A stretch of 64,000 bases of DNA from Modestobacter excelsi (GTDB lineage Bacteria > Actinomycetota > Actinomycetes > Mycobacteriales > Geodermatophilaceae), in assembly GCF_005930495.1 (NCBI RefSeq), contig NZ_SJEX01000004.1:62001-126000 (forward strand), written 5' to 3'. Position 1 is the first letter of the stretch, and every line of letters begins with the position of its first letter. The translations under genes were made by a program, and so were the position numbers. Shown piece after piece: positions 43,062 to 50,699 of this stretch. The notes beneath the pieces are model-generated. The model was given only the letters and a program-made list of their open reading frames with translations. It did no database searches and was not told where the DNA came from.

Positions 43062-45428
43062 TCAGTCGAAGCGCAGGGCCAGCACCGCGACGTCGTCCCG
43101 GCGGTCCGGGTGCGGGCCCACCGCGTGCCGGCAGAGGTCGGCCGGGGTGGCGTCGACCGGTGCGTCGGCCAGCCGGGCCGCCAGCGCGGCGATCCCCTGG
43201 TCGAGGTCCTCACCCGGGCGCTCGATGAGCCCGTCGGTGTAGGCGACCAGGGTCGACCCGGCCGGCACCTCGAGGACCAGCGACTGCCGCTGGTGCGTGG
43301 CGTCGACGCCGATGAGCAGGCCGGTCACCTCGGAGACCACCTGCACCGAGCCGTCGAGCCCGCGGAGGACGACCGGCGGGTGCCCGGCGTTGGCCAGCTC
43401 CAGGCGCCACGGCTCACCGTCCGCAGCGGGACGCTCGGCGCGGGCGTAGACCATCGTGGCCATCGGGGCGACGTGCAGTCCCTGCACCAGCCGGTCGACC
43501 CGGCCGAGGACCTCCCCCGGGTCGGTGTCGGGTGCGTCCCAGGCGCAGGCCCGGAGCAGACCGCGCAGGTGCCCCATCGCCGCGGCGGCGGTGACGTCGT
43601 GCCCGACGACGTCCCCGACCGCGATCCCCACGGCGCCGTCGGGCAGGTGCAGCAGGTCGTAGAAGTCGCCGCCGACCTCCGCCGCGGTGGACGCGCTGAG
43701 GTAGGCCGCCGCCGCGGTGACGCCCGGGATGGTGGGCAGGTCGGGGAGCAGGGAGCGCTGCAGCGTCTCGGCGACGGTGTGCTCCTGCTGGTAGAGCCGC
43801 ACGTTGTCCATCGCCATCGCGGCCCGCCGCGACAGGTCACGGGCCAGGTCGACGTCCTCGCTGCTGAACCCCCGGTCGTCGCTGGTCGCCACCAGCACCA
43901 GCGCGCCGAGCATGCGGCGCCGGGCGACCAGCGGGACGCTCATGACCGACCTGCCGCCGAGCGAGCGGAAGAGGGCGGCGGTCTCCGGCAGCGGGAAGAC
44001 CCGGTCGACCCACTCCGGGGTGACGTGCTCGACGAGCACCGACTCGCTGGTGCGCAACGACCGGCGGGTGGGTGAGCTCTCCGGGAGGTTGCCGAGGTGC
44101 AGGACCGCCAGGTCGGCCAGCGCGGCCTCGTGGCCGTCGCGGTGCCGGTGGGCGGTCTCCTGGACCGTGCCGTGCTCGTCGACCAGGGTGAGGAAGACCC
44201 AGTCGGCCAGCAGCGGCACGCACAGCGAGGCCAGCCGGTCGATCAGGTCCGACATGTCCAGGGTCGCGCTGAGCGTGCTGGTCGCCTCGGCCATCAGCGC
44301 CAGCCGGCTCTGCGCCAGCTCGGCCTCCACCCGAGCGGCGTCGGCGGCGGCCTGTGCCTGCTCGGCGTCCCGGCGGGCGACCCGCTCGGCGGCGAAGGCG
44401 GCCTGGCGGTCGTCCTCCACCCGGACCCGCTCGGTGACGTCGCTCTGCACGCCCACGAAGCTGACCAGCTCGCCGCCGCCGTCGAACACCGGCGTGATCG
44501 ACAGCTGGTTCCAGAAGGCGGTGCCGTCCTTGCGGTAGTTGAGCAGCGTGGTGGTGATCGGCCGGTGGTCGTGCAACGCCTCGTGCAGCTCGTCGAGTGC
44601 CGCGCGGTCGGTCGCCGGGCCCTGCAGGAAGCGGCAGTTGCGCCCGACGCTCTCCTCGTAGCCGTACCCGCTGATCCGGGTGAAGGACGGGTTGACCCAG
44701 ACCAGCGGGTCGTCCTCCTGGCGCGGGTCGGTGATGGTGAACGCGATGTCGGTGGCGACGACCGCCCGCTCGCGGAGCGCACGGAGGACGGCCTCCGGGT
44801 CGTCGGCGCCGGCGGGCTCGTCGATCTGGAGGAACACGACGAGGGAGAGCCGCTGTTCGGTGTCGGTCTGGGACAGCGGGAAACCGGTCACCCAGAGCAC
44901 CTGGTCGGAGTCGGGGCCGGCACCGGCGGCCCGCAGGTCGTCGGAGCTGCGCCGCGGGGAGAGCCGGACCGCCTCACCGACGACCGGGCGCCCCTCGGCC
45001 ACCAGCGACAGCGGGCTGGAGGTGCTGGCCAGCGGGGCGGAGCCCAGGTCGGTGAGCCCGGCCGAGGCGCCCCAGGTGTCCACCGGCACCGGCAGCCGGA
45101 CGTTGCCGGCCAGCGCGATCGCGGCCTTGTTGGCGTAGACGACGTCCCCGGCGCTCTGGTCGATCACCAGCACCGCGACCGGGACGTCGGACAGCACGCC
45201 GGGCAGCGCGGCCTGCGCCGCCCGATTCGTGTCGCTGCCGGACACGGCCACCTCGGCGGCGCCGACGATGTCGGACTGCCGCTGGACCGAGGAGGGTTGG
45301 TGGTCGACCACCACCAGGCCCTCGGCGAGCGCGGAGGTGGCCTCTGGCGGTACGGCGCCGGCAGGCGTCCCCGGGTGTCGCTGCAACGGCACCCGAAGAT
45401 CGTACCGGGGCTTTCGGTTGCGCACCAT
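43062..45428 (-). CDS. PAS-LOV-GAF-PP2C (SpoIIE-type) light-responsive phosphatase
   Basis: A 788-residue soluble signalling protein. A PAS-like domain occupies about residues 75-190. Residues 223-335 are a LOV domain: GRNCRFLQG holds the flavin-reactive Cys265, followed by NYRKDGTAFWNQL and SFVGVQSDVTERV, all contacts of the FMN pocket. A coiled coil of about 35 residues follows, then a GAF domain (about 375-520) and a PP2C/SpoIIE phosphatase (about 555-785, with EVGGDFYDLLHL, VGDVVGHD, TDGLIE and DDVAVLAL). Predicted output is blue-light-dependent dephosphorylation of an anti-anti-sigma factor, but none is encoded nearby. ATG at 45428. Confidence 0.9.
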   Translation of the reverse strand: MVRNRKPRYDLRVPLQRHPGTPAGAVPPEATSALAEGLVVVDHQPSSVQRQSDIVGAAEVAVSGSDTNRAAQAALPGVLSDVPVAVLVIDQSAGDVVYANKAAIALAGNVRLPVPVDTWGASAGLTDLGSAPLASTSSPLSLVAEGRPVVGEAVRLSPRRSSDDLRAAGAGPDSDQVLWVTGFPLSQTDTEQRLSLVVFLQIDEPAGADDPEAVLRALRERAVVATDIAFTITDPRQEDDPLVWVNPSFTRISGYGYEESVGRNCRFLQGPATDRAALDELHEALHDHRPITTTLLNYRKDGTAFWNQLSITPVFDGGGELVSFVGVQSDVTERVRVEDDRQAAFAAERVARRDAEQAQAAADAARVEAELAQSRLALMAEATSTLSATLDMSDLIDRLASLCVPLLADWVFLTLVDEHGTVQETAHRHRDGHEAALADLAVLHLGNLPESSPTRRSLRTSESVLVEHVTPEWVDRVFPLPETAALFRSLGGRSVMSVPLVARRRMLGALVLVATSDDRGFSSEDVDLARDLSRRAAMAMDNVRLYQQEHTVAETLQRSLLPDLPTIPGVTAAAAYLSASTAAEVGGDFYDLLHLPDGAVGIAVGDVVGHDVTAAAAMGHLRGLLRACAWDAPDTDPGEVLGRVDRLVQGLHVAPMATMVYARAERPAADGEPWRLELANAGHPPVVLRGLDGSVQVVSEVTGLLIGVDATHQRQSLVLEVPAGSTLVAYTDGLIERPGEDLDQGIAALAARLADAPVDATPADLCRHAVGPHPDRRDDVAVLALRFD

Positions 45429-45457
45429 CGACAGGGGACGGGCAGGTCAGGGCTGCG

Positions 45458-45463
45458 TAGCGT
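45458..45463 (+). promoter_or_regulatory. -10 element before the glycine-rich gene
   Basis: TAGCGT, 55 nt before the ATG at 45519; a GAGAGAGG ribosome site precedes that ATG. Confidence 0.4.
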
Positions 45464-45518
45464 CGTTCCTGGTACGGCGGGGTAGGGGCGGACCGCACAC
45501 CACGAGAGAGGACGCGTC

Positions 45519-46316
45519 ATGGGACTCCTGAGCCGGCTCTTCGGCCGTGACCGCGGGCAGGGCCAGCCCTATGCCGAGCAGGGCTACGGCTACGGCTACG
45601 GCGAGCCGCCGCAGCCACCGCAGCCGCCGGCCCCGCGGGCGCAGAGCGAGGACGAGCGCGCGATCGAGCGGTACCGCTACCTGCTGCGCACCGCTCCCCC
45701 GGACCAGGTGGAGGCCGCGCACGCGGAGGCCTTCGGCAAGCTCACCCCTGAGCAGCGCCGCCAGGTCCTCGAGCAGCTGTCCGCGGCGGTGCCGGCCGGT
45801 GAGCGGCCGCGCGGCGACGACCCGCGGAGCCTGGCCCGGGCCGCCACCCGGGCGGAGTTCCGCCAGCCCGGTTTCCTCGAGCGCACCTTCAGCGGCGGCG
45901 GGGGCGGGTACGGCGGTGGCTACGGCCGGGGTGGCTACGGCGGCGGTGGCTACGGCGGCGGTGGCTACGGCCCCGGCTACGGCGGCGGCATGGGCGGCAT
46001 GGGGATGGGCAGCATGATCGGCGGCAGCCTGCTGGGCACCGTCGCCGGCGTCGTCGTCGGCTCGGCGGTGGCCGACGCGCTGTTCGACACCGGCCTCGGC
46101 GACGGCGGCCTGTTCGGCGGTGGTGACGAGGAGGCCTACGCCGAGGGCTACCAGGACGGCGAGCAGGCCGACGACGGCGGCGGTGACGGCGGCGGTGACG
46201 GCGGCGGTGACGGCGGCGGTGACTACGCCGACGGCGGCGGTGGTGACTACGACGCCGGCGGCTTCGACGGCGGTGGCTTCGACGGGGGCGGTGACTTCGG
46301 CGGCGGCGACTTCTAG
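45519..46316 (+). CDS. Glycine-rich protein of unknown function
   Basis: A 265-residue protein. Residues 42-125 form a conserved-looking helical part (ERYRYLLRTAPPDQVEAAHAEAFGKLTPEQRRQVLEQL), of the kind often mislabelled cation-transporting ATPase in actinobacteria. Two Gly-rich stretches flank a hydrophobic patch (SMIGGSLLGTVAGVVVGSAVADALF), and the end is a Gly/Asp run of GGGD units. No signal peptide. The DNA of the Gly-rich parts is repetitive (GGCGGCGGTGAC and similar), so length may vary between strains. Its stop TAG overlaps the stop of the next gene on the other strand. Confidence 0.75.
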   Translation: MGLLSRLFGRDRGQGQPYAEQGYGYGYGEPPQPPQPPAPRAQSEDERAIERYRYLLRTAPPDQVEAAHAEAFGKLTPEQRRQVLEQLSAAVPAGERPRGDDPRSLARAATRAEFRQPGFLERTFSGGGGGYGGGYGRGGYGGGGYGGGGYGPGYGGGMGGMGMGSMIGGSLLGTVAGVVVGSAVADALFDTGLGDGGLFGGGDEEAYAEGYQDGEQADDGGGDGGGDGGGDGGGDYADGGGGDYDAGGFDGGGFDGGGDFGGGDF

Positions 46317-46720
46317 CCCTGCTCGGCGGCCTCCTCGGCCTGGTGTCGCAGCCACAGCAGGCCGAGGACCGGCAGGACCAGCGGGATGAACCCGTAACCC
46401 CGGCCGTAGCCGGACCACACCGTGTCGTCCGGGAACGCCGCCGTGTCGACCAGCGATAGGGTGCCCACGACCAGCACCCCGAGCAGCTCCACCGAGCAGG
46501 CGACGACGGCGGTGCGCCGGCCTCCCCGGCCGCCCCGGGCCAGCCCGACCGTGGCGGCGACGTAGACGACCGCCGCCAGGGCGGACAGCAGGTAGGCCAG
46601 CGGCGCCTCGTGGAACTGGACCGCCAGCTGGACCGCGGCCCGGGCGCCGGCGGCGAGCGCGAACACCGCGTAGACGGCGACCAGCACCCGCCCCGGTCCC
46701 TGCGCGGTGTCCTCAGCCAC
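46313..46720 (-). CDS. Small integral membrane protein
   Basis: A 135-residue protein with four predicted membrane segments (about residues 11-28, 40-61, 72-92, 110-126). Not recognised. GTG at 46720 overlaps the stop of the upstream membrane protein gene by 8 bp, so they are co-translated and may form one complex. Confidence 0.7.
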   Translation of the reverse strand: MAEDTAQGPGRVLVAVYAVFALAAGARAAVQLAVQFHEAPLAYLLSALAAVVYVAATVGLARGGRGGRRTAVVACSVELLGVLVVGTLSLVDTAAFPDDTVWSGYGRGYGFIPLVLPVLGLLWLRHQAEEAAEQG

Positions 46721-47078
46721 GGGTGACCTCCCACAGGTCCAGGAGCCGCCAGACCATCACCGCGACGGCGAGCGCGGCCACCCCGAGCACCGTGCCCGCC
46801 CAGCGGGTCGGCTCGGTGCGCGCCCACAGCAGGCCCGCCACGGGCAGCAGCACGACGCTGACCAGGTAGGCGAGGAAGGTGGTCAGCTCGACCGGCCGGT
46901 GCCCGCCGGCCAGCGCGACGGTGGCCACGACCGCCTGCGCGACGAGCAGCAGCTCGAGCAGCGCGGTCGTGGCCAGGTGCGCCGTGCCGATCCGCCGGCG
47001 CAGCGCGGTGCTCAGCGCTCCCAGGGCGGCGAGGACGACGGCGACGACGCTGATCGCGACGACCAGCGGGGTGCTCAC
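46713..47078 (-). CDS. Small integral membrane protein
   Basis: A 121-residue protein with four hydrophobic segments and a conserved-looking tail WRLLDLWEVTRG. GTG at 47078. First of a two-gene unit with the 46313 gene. Function unknown. Confidence 0.7.
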   Translation of the reverse strand: MSTPLVVAISVVAVVLAALGALSTALRRRIGTAHLATTALLELLLVAQAVVATVALAGGHRPVELTTFLAYLVSVVLLPVAGLLWARTEPTRWAGTVLGVAALAVAVMVWRLLDLWEVTRG

Positions 47079-47100
47079 CCTGGGGAGGGTAGTGAGCCGG

Positions 47101-48093
47101 TCAGCGGTGCACGGAGGACATGTCCGGGTAGCGGTCGCCGACGGCGGCGCCGGCCGGGGCGACCTCGTCCAGCGCGCGCAGGTCGTCGTCGGTCAGCTCG
47201 ACGGCGGCGGCACCGGCGTTCTCCTCCAGGTAGCCCACCCGCTTCGTCCCCGGGATCGGCACGACCGCGGGGTTGCCCGCCCGGCCCGACTGCGCCATCA
47301 CCCAGGCCAGCGCCAGCTGCGTGGCGGTGACGCCCTTGCCCTCGGCGAGCTGCCGCACCCGGTCGACCAGCTCGAGGTTCGCGGCGAACGCCTCGCCCTG
47401 GAAGCGCGGGTTGTGCCGGCGGAAGTCGTCGGCGTCCAGGTCGTCGACGCTGCGGATCTGGCCGGAGAGGAAGCCGCGGCCGATCGGGGAGTAGGCGACG
47501 AACCCGATCCCGAGCTCGGCGCAGGTGGCCAGCACCCCGTCGTCCTCGGGGTCCCGGGTCCACAGCGAGTACTCGGTCTGCACCGCCGTGACCGGCTGGA
47601 CGGCGTCGGCCCGGCGGATGGTGTCGGGTGCGGCCTCCGAGATGCCGGCGTGGCGGATCTTGCCCGCCTCCACCAGCTCCCGCAGGGCGCCCCAGGTGTC
47701 CTCGATCGGGACCGAGGTGTCCACCCGGTGCTGGTAGTAGAGGTCGATGACGTCGACGCCGAGCCGCTGCAGCGAGGCGTCGCAGGCCCGGTGCACGTAC
47801 TCCGGGGTGCCGTTGATGCGCACGAACGAGCCGTCCGCGGCACGCTCGTTGCCGAACTTGGTGGCCAGCGTGACCTCGTCGCGGCGGCCGGCGATCGCCT
47901 GCCCGACCAGCCGCTCGTTGGTGAACGGGCCGTACATGTCGGCGGTGTCGAGGAAGGTGACGCCGAGGTCGAGGGCGCGGGAGATGGTCCGCTCGGCCTC
48001 CGCCTGGTCGCCGGTGCCGTAGAACTCGCTCATCCCCATGCAGCCCAGGCCCTGGGCGGAGACGGTCAGGTCGCGGAGCTGTCGGATCTGCAT
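47101..48093 (-). CDS. Aldo/keto reductase
   Basis: A 330-residue NADPH-dependent oxidoreductase with TIM barrel. The catalytic tetrad is visible as Asp and Tyr in [11 protein letters not shown], Lys in ATKFGNE and His in [17 protein letters not shown] and the NADP site [13 protein letters not shown] follow. YajO/AKR13-like by overall pattern. ATG at 48093 follows a GGGAGGG site. Divergent from otsA across a 13-bp tandem repeat. Confidence 0.92.
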   Translation of the reverse strand: MQIRQLRDLTVSAQGLGCMGMSEFYGTGDQAEAERTISRALDLGVTFLDTADMYGPFTNERLVGQAIAGRRDEVTLATKFGNERAADGSFVRINGTPEYVHRACDASLQRLGVDVIDLYYQHRVDTSVPIEDTWGALRELVEAGKIRHAGISEAAPDTIRRADAVQPVTAVQTEYSLWTRDPEDDGVLATCAELGIGFVAYSPIGRGFLSGQIRSVDDLDADDFRRHNPRFQGEAFAANLELVDRVRQLAEGKGVTATQLALAWVMAQSGRAGNPAVVPIPGTKRVGYLEENAGAAAVELTDDDLRALDEVAPAGAAVGDRYPDMSSVHR

Positions 48094-48128
48094 GCCCTCC
48101 CCCTGCCCGTTCCTCCCCCGGTGCAACC

Positions 48129-48180
48129 AGTGGCACAGCTCAATGGCACAGCGCAGTGGCACAGCTCAGTGGCACAGCTC
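48129..48180. repeat. Four tandem 13-bp repeats upstream of otsA
   Basis: Units AGTGGCACAGCTC at 48129, 48155 and 48168 are identical; the unit at 48142 differs at two bases. Directly adjoining, they fill 52 of the 128 bp between the divergent aldo/keto reductase and otsA starts. They may be binding sites for a regulator of either gene. Confidence 0.8.
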
Positions 48181-48209
48181 CGGCCGCGCGAGGGTCCGGC
48201 GTCGTCCCC

Positions 48210-48221
48210 TAGGGTCGGGGC
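48210..48221 (+). promoter_or_regulatory. -10 element of leaderless otsA
   Basis: TAGGGT at 48210-48215 lies 6 nt before the ATG at 48222; the repeat array ends 30 bp before it, covering where a -35 contact would be. Confidence 0.45.
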
Positions 48222-49658
48222 ATGCACGGGCAGCTCAGGGGCCCGGGACAGGACCGGAGGTCGCAGGTGGGGGCGGACAGCCCGGTGGTCGTGGTCGCCA
48301 ACCGGCTCCCGGTGGACCAGGTGACCGAACCCGACGGCACGACCCGGTACCAGCGCAGCCCCGGCGGCCTGGTCACCGCGCTCGAGCCCTTCGTCGCCGG
48401 CCGCGGTGGGGCCTGGGTCGGCTGGTCCGGCGCCGCGGGGGACGCCCCCGAGCCCTTCGAGTCCGGCGGGATGCACCTCGTGCCGGTGCCGCTGTCGGAG
48501 GAGGAGGTCGACCGCTACTACGAGGGCTTCTCCAACGCCTCGCTGTGGCCGCTCTACCACGACGTCGTCGAGAAGCCGGAGTACCACCGCACCTGGTGGG
48601 ACACCTACGTCCAGGTCAACAAGCGGTTCGCCGACCGGGCGGCCGAGGTGGCCGCCGAGGGCGCGATCGTCTGGGTGCACGACTACCAGCTGCAGCTGGT
48701 GCCGGCGATGCTGCGGCAGCGCCGGCCCGACCTCACCATCGGCTTCTTCCTGCACATCCCCTTCCCGCCGTACGAGCTGTTCACCCAGCTCCCCTGGCGC
48801 TCGGCGATCATCGAGGGGCTGCTCGGTGCAGACCTCATCGGCTTCCAGCAGCCCGCCGGGGCGACCAACTTCGTCAACCTGGCCCGGCGGCTGCACGACC
48901 TGCGGACCTTGGGCGGCACGGTCAGCTACGACGGCCGCACGGTGACGGCCAAGGCCTTCCCGATCTCCATCGACGTCGCCGCCTTCGACGAGCTCGCCAG
49001 CTCCCCCGAGGTGCTGGCCCGGTCCGCGGAGATCCGCGAGGAGCTCGGCCATCCGGAGAAGATCGTGCTCGGCGTGGACCGGCTGGACTACACCAAGGGC
49101 ATCACCGTCCGGCTCGAGGCGTTCCAGGAGCTCCTGGAGGACGGCGTGATCGAGGCGCCGGCGACCACCTTCGTGCAGGTGGCCACCCCCAGCCGGGAGC
49201 GGGTCGAGCACTACGTCACGATGCGCGAGACGATCGAGCAGCAGGTGGGCCACATCAACGGCCTGTACGGCTCGATCGCCGGGTCGGCGGTGCGCTACTT
49301 CAACCAGTCGATGCCCCGCGAGGAGCTTGCCGCCATGTACCGGGCGGCCGACGTCATGCTGGTCACCCCGTACCGGGACGGCATGAACCTGGTCGCCAAG
49401 GAGTACGTCGCGGCCCGCGGCGACCTCGGCGGCGTGCTGGTGCTCAGTGAGTTCGCCGGGGCGGCAGCAGAGCTGAAGCAGGCGCTGCTGGTCAACCCGC
49501 ACGACATCGACGGGGTGAAGAAGCAGCTGGTGCGGGCGCTGCGGATGGACCCGGCCGAGGGCGCCAAGCGGATGCGGGCGATGCGCCGGCAGGTGGCCAA
49601 GCACGACCTCGACCACTGGGCCAACTCGTTCTTCGAGTCGCTCGAGGCGAAGGCCTGA
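48222..49658 (+). CDS. otsA: Trehalose-6-phosphate synthase
   Basis: Joins UDP-glucose and glucose-6-phosphate. The 478-residue GT20 enzyme has VVVANRLPV, the glucose-6-phosphate site [37 protein letters not shown] and the UDP-glucose contact [13 protein letters not shown]. About 20 N-terminal residues precede the core and may be unstructured. With otsB, 2 nt downstream, it makes trehalose for osmotic and desiccation protection. Confidence 0.96.
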   Translation: MHGQLRGPGQDRRSQVGADSPVVVVANRLPVDQVTEPDGTTRYQRSPGGLVTALEPFVAGRGGAWVGWSGAAGDAPEPFESGGMHLVPVPLSEEEVDRYYEGFSNASLWPLYHDVVEKPEYHRTWWDTYVQVNKRFADRAAEVAAEGAIVWVHDYQLQLVPAMLRQRRPDLTIGFFLHIPFPPYELFTQLPWRSAIIEGLLGADLIGFQQPAGATNFVNLARRLHDLRTLGGTVSYDGRTVTAKAFPISIDVAAFDELASSPEVLARSAEIREELGHPEKIVLGVDRLDYTKGITVRLEAFQELLEDGVIEAPATTFVQVATPSRERVEHYVTMRETIEQQVGHINGLYGSIAGSAVRYFNQSMPREELAAMYRAADVMLVTPYRDGMNLVAKEYVAARGDLGGVLVLSEFAGAAAELKQALLVNPHDIDGVKKQLVRALRMDPAEGAKRMRAMRRQVAKHDLDHWANSFFESLEAKA

Positions 49659-49660
49659 CC

Positions 49661-50407
49661 GTGCTGGACGCGGAGCTGGGCGCGGCGCTGGACGAGCTGG
49701 CCCGGCAGCGTCCGCTGCTGCTGGCCAGCGACTACGACGGCGTGCTGGCCCGGCTGCGGGACGACCCGGCTGCGGCGGTGCTCGAACCGGGGATCGGCGA
49801 GCTGCTCGCCCGACTGGCCGCGGTCGAGGGCGTCACCGTCGCGCTGGTCAGCGGCCGCGGGGTCGAGGACCTCCAGCGGACCAGCGGACTGACCGGCCCG
49901 TTCCGCTGGGTCGGCAGCCACGGCGCCGAGTTCGACGGGCCGCTGTCCGGTGAGCTGGCCACCCGCCGGGACGCACTGGCCGCCGCGCTCGCCCCGCTGG
50001 TCGACGCCGTCCCGGGTGCCCGGCTCGAGGTCAAGCCGGCCGGTGCCGCGGTGCACGTGCGCACCGTCGCCGACCGGGCCGCCGCGCAGCAGCTGCTCGC
50101 CGACGCGGCCGCCGGGCCCGGTGCGGCCCCGGAGCTGACCGCCAAGCCCGGCAAGGACGTGCTGGAGCTCGCCGTCACCGACGCCGACAAGGGCTCGGCG
50201 CTGCTCCGGCTGCGGGACGAGCTGGGTGCCGCCGGGGTCCTGTACCTCGGTGACGACGTGACCGATGAGGACGCGTTCCGCGCGCTCGGCGCCGGCGACG
50301 TGTCGATCAAGGTCGGCGCGGGCGAGACCGCCGCAGGGCACCGGGTCGAGGACCTCCCCGGGGTGCGCGTGGTGCTCGAGCGGCTGGCCGGCACGCTCTC
50401 CGCCTGA
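49661..50407 (+). CDS. otsB: Trehalose-6-phosphate phosphatase
   Basis: Releases trehalose from trehalose-6-phosphate. The 248-residue HAD phosphatase has motif I ASDYDGVLA (slightly unlike the usual DFDGTL), motif II VSGR, and motif IV YLGDDVTDEDAF. GTG at 49661 directly behind otsA. Confidence 0.93.
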   Translation: MLDAELGAALDELARQRPLLLASDYDGVLARLRDDPAAAVLEPGIGELLARLAAVEGVTVALVSGRGVEDLQRTSGLTGPFRWVGSHGAEFDGPLSGELATRRDALAAALAPLVDAVPGARLEVKPAGAAVHVRTVADRAAAQQLLADAAAGPGAAPELTAKPGKDVLELAVTDADKGSALLRLRDELGAAGVLYLGDDVTDEDAFRALGAGDVSIKVGAGETAAGHRVEDLPGVRVVLERLAGTLSA

Positions 50408-50416
50408 CCTCCCGCA

Positions 50417-50437
50417 CGTTCCGTCTCTGACGGAACG
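50417..50437 (+). terminator. Terminator of otsAB
   Basis: Perfect 9-bp stem CGTTCCGTC / GACGGAACG with loop TCT, 10 nt after the otsB stop. Confidence 0.7.
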
Positions 50438-50699
50438 CCGCCTCGCCCCGTCCCATGCGGCGCAGTCGCCCCATCCGCGGTCACGGTCCCCGTCGGCGCT
50501 GCCGATCAGGTCGAGAACACCGATGGGTGCGAAGAGATGTCGACATGACCGTTCATGACCATTCTCGGCACCTGATCGATGTATTCGAGAAAGGTCGGCG
50601 CACACCGTTCCCCCAGCTGGACCGCCGGGAGAGCGTGCCGAAGAACCAGTTGCTGAGCGGGGTGAGCCCGACAGCGCGCACCAAGGGGATGAGGCAGGC
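50438..50699 (+). other. Upstream region of the chemotaxis operon
   Basis: 262 bp without a supported gene. The part from 50540 to 50600 is clearly AT-richer than its surroundings and probably contains the cheA promoter, but I see no -35/-10 pair or FliA-type promoter that I can defend. Confidence 0.4.
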
